Source of the DNA: a virus
Strand: one strand, 5' to 3'
IMG/VR virus record: IMGVR_UViG_3300051212_000451
Coordinates: 1 to 24,114 of that record
DNA: 24,114 nucleotides
Positions 23,893 through 24,114 of this stretch are shown here, in pieces. The notes beneath the pieces are model-generated. The model made no database searches. It saw only the letters and a list, made by a program, of their open reading frames with translations, and was not told the origin of the DNA. Both the position numbers and the translations under genes were made by a program. Position 1 is the stretch's first letter, and each line of letters starts with the position of its first letter.

Positions 23893-24114
23893 TGTCAAGA
23901 AAAAAACGTAAAATAAATGTAGTTGCTTCTAGACTAAAAGCCTTACTTTCCCTAGTAGAAAACTTTTCTAGATCCACCCTAACAAACGCTGGTGCAACCT
24001 CTGCCAAATGGAGGCATGTGGTTTCTGGCTGGGGAGTTTCAGGCGGAAAAGGAACAGCATCTTCAATAGGGGCTTTAATATCTACAATGTTTGCATCTAC
24101 CGATGCAGTATTAA
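23892..24114 (+). CDS. Tail-fibre or virion protein (partial, 5' end)
   Basis: Starts in a TAATG overlap with the 474-aa gene and stays open to the window end (74 codons seen). The start is basic (SRKKRKINVVASRLKALLSLVENFSR). A GATSAKWRHVVSGWGVSGG segment and a serine/alanine/glycine-rich stretch follow, as in fibre shafts. The strand and spacing place it in the fibre array. Confidence 0.7.
   Translation, partial: MSRKKRKINVVASRLKALLSLVENFSRSTLTNAGATSAKWRHVVSGWGVSGGKGTASSIGALISTMFASTDAVL

Noticed and set aside
1-24114. CRISPR array, insertion sequence, integrase or toxin-antitoxin pair
   Set aside because: No repeat-spacer periodicity, transposase, recombinase or recognisable toxin pair was seen. 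The short repeats are all regulatory or local.

Overview
The window looks like part of the genome of a tailed double-stranded DNA phage, or a closely related prophage. It is AT-rich, densely packed and almost free of bacterial housekeeping genes. It carries a lysis protein, a small EF-hand/holin-like membrane protein, an array of tail-fibre genes, an adenosylcobalamin-dependent ribonucleotide reductase, a DUF932 protein, a GP88-type protein and one tRNA-Asp. A minimal Lsr2-like DNA-binding domain, a DUF7455-like zinc protein and the GP88 protein point to an actinobacterial host. The low GC suggests a low-GC lineage such as freshwater Nanopelagicales, but that host assignment is inference.

Layout. 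Positions 1-36 are the tail end of a rightward gene, followed by a terminator and an AT-rich, repeat-bearing non-coding stretch to 514. From 515 to about 12.7 kb every gene reads leftward: about 40 small genes in 17 short transcription units, most of unknown function. From 12.7 to 13.2 kb is a divergent control region. A rightward two-gene cassette (13171-14060) has its own promoter and bidirectional terminator and is bracketed by identical 11-bp sequences. A second leftward operon (16484-14182) encodes a transglycosylase-type lysin, a zinc-ribbon protein, a 233-aa unknown, two tiny cysteine-rich proteins and two unknowns. From 16569 to the end everything reads rightward: glycosyltransferase, class II ribonucleotide reductase, EF-hand membrane protein and five or six virion/tail-fibre proteins.

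The most interesting system is the control circuitry of the left arm. Fourteen of its 17 leftward units start with an exact TGTCRG box set exactly 10 bp from a -10 hexamer; two more have degenerate boxes at the same spacing. There is no ordinary -35. Upstream of nine of these promoters is a palindrome of the Crp/GlxR type (TGTGA-N6-TCACA, four perfect copies), centred 45, 55, 65 or 75 bp from the -10 centre, with two at 59 bp. This is the helical phasing expected of an upstream activator. The same gaps carry a third element, CAGG and CGTAAA half-sites whose starts lie 21 bp apart (nine copies), often with consensus DnaA boxes and a hairpin terminator. Each gap is therefore a repeated 'stop, bind, restart' cassette. 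Transcripts then begin with a shared A-rich leader ending in a GAAAGGA ribosome-binding site. The rightward genes instead use ordinary TTGACA/TATAAT-like promoters. The inference is that the phage ties its leftward regulon to a host Crp-family sensor, or to a phage mimic of one, and possibly to DnaA.

Many leftward genes are below 60 codons and are chained by ATGA, GTGA or TAATG overlaps. These include several below the usual gene-calling size cut-off that are annotated here.
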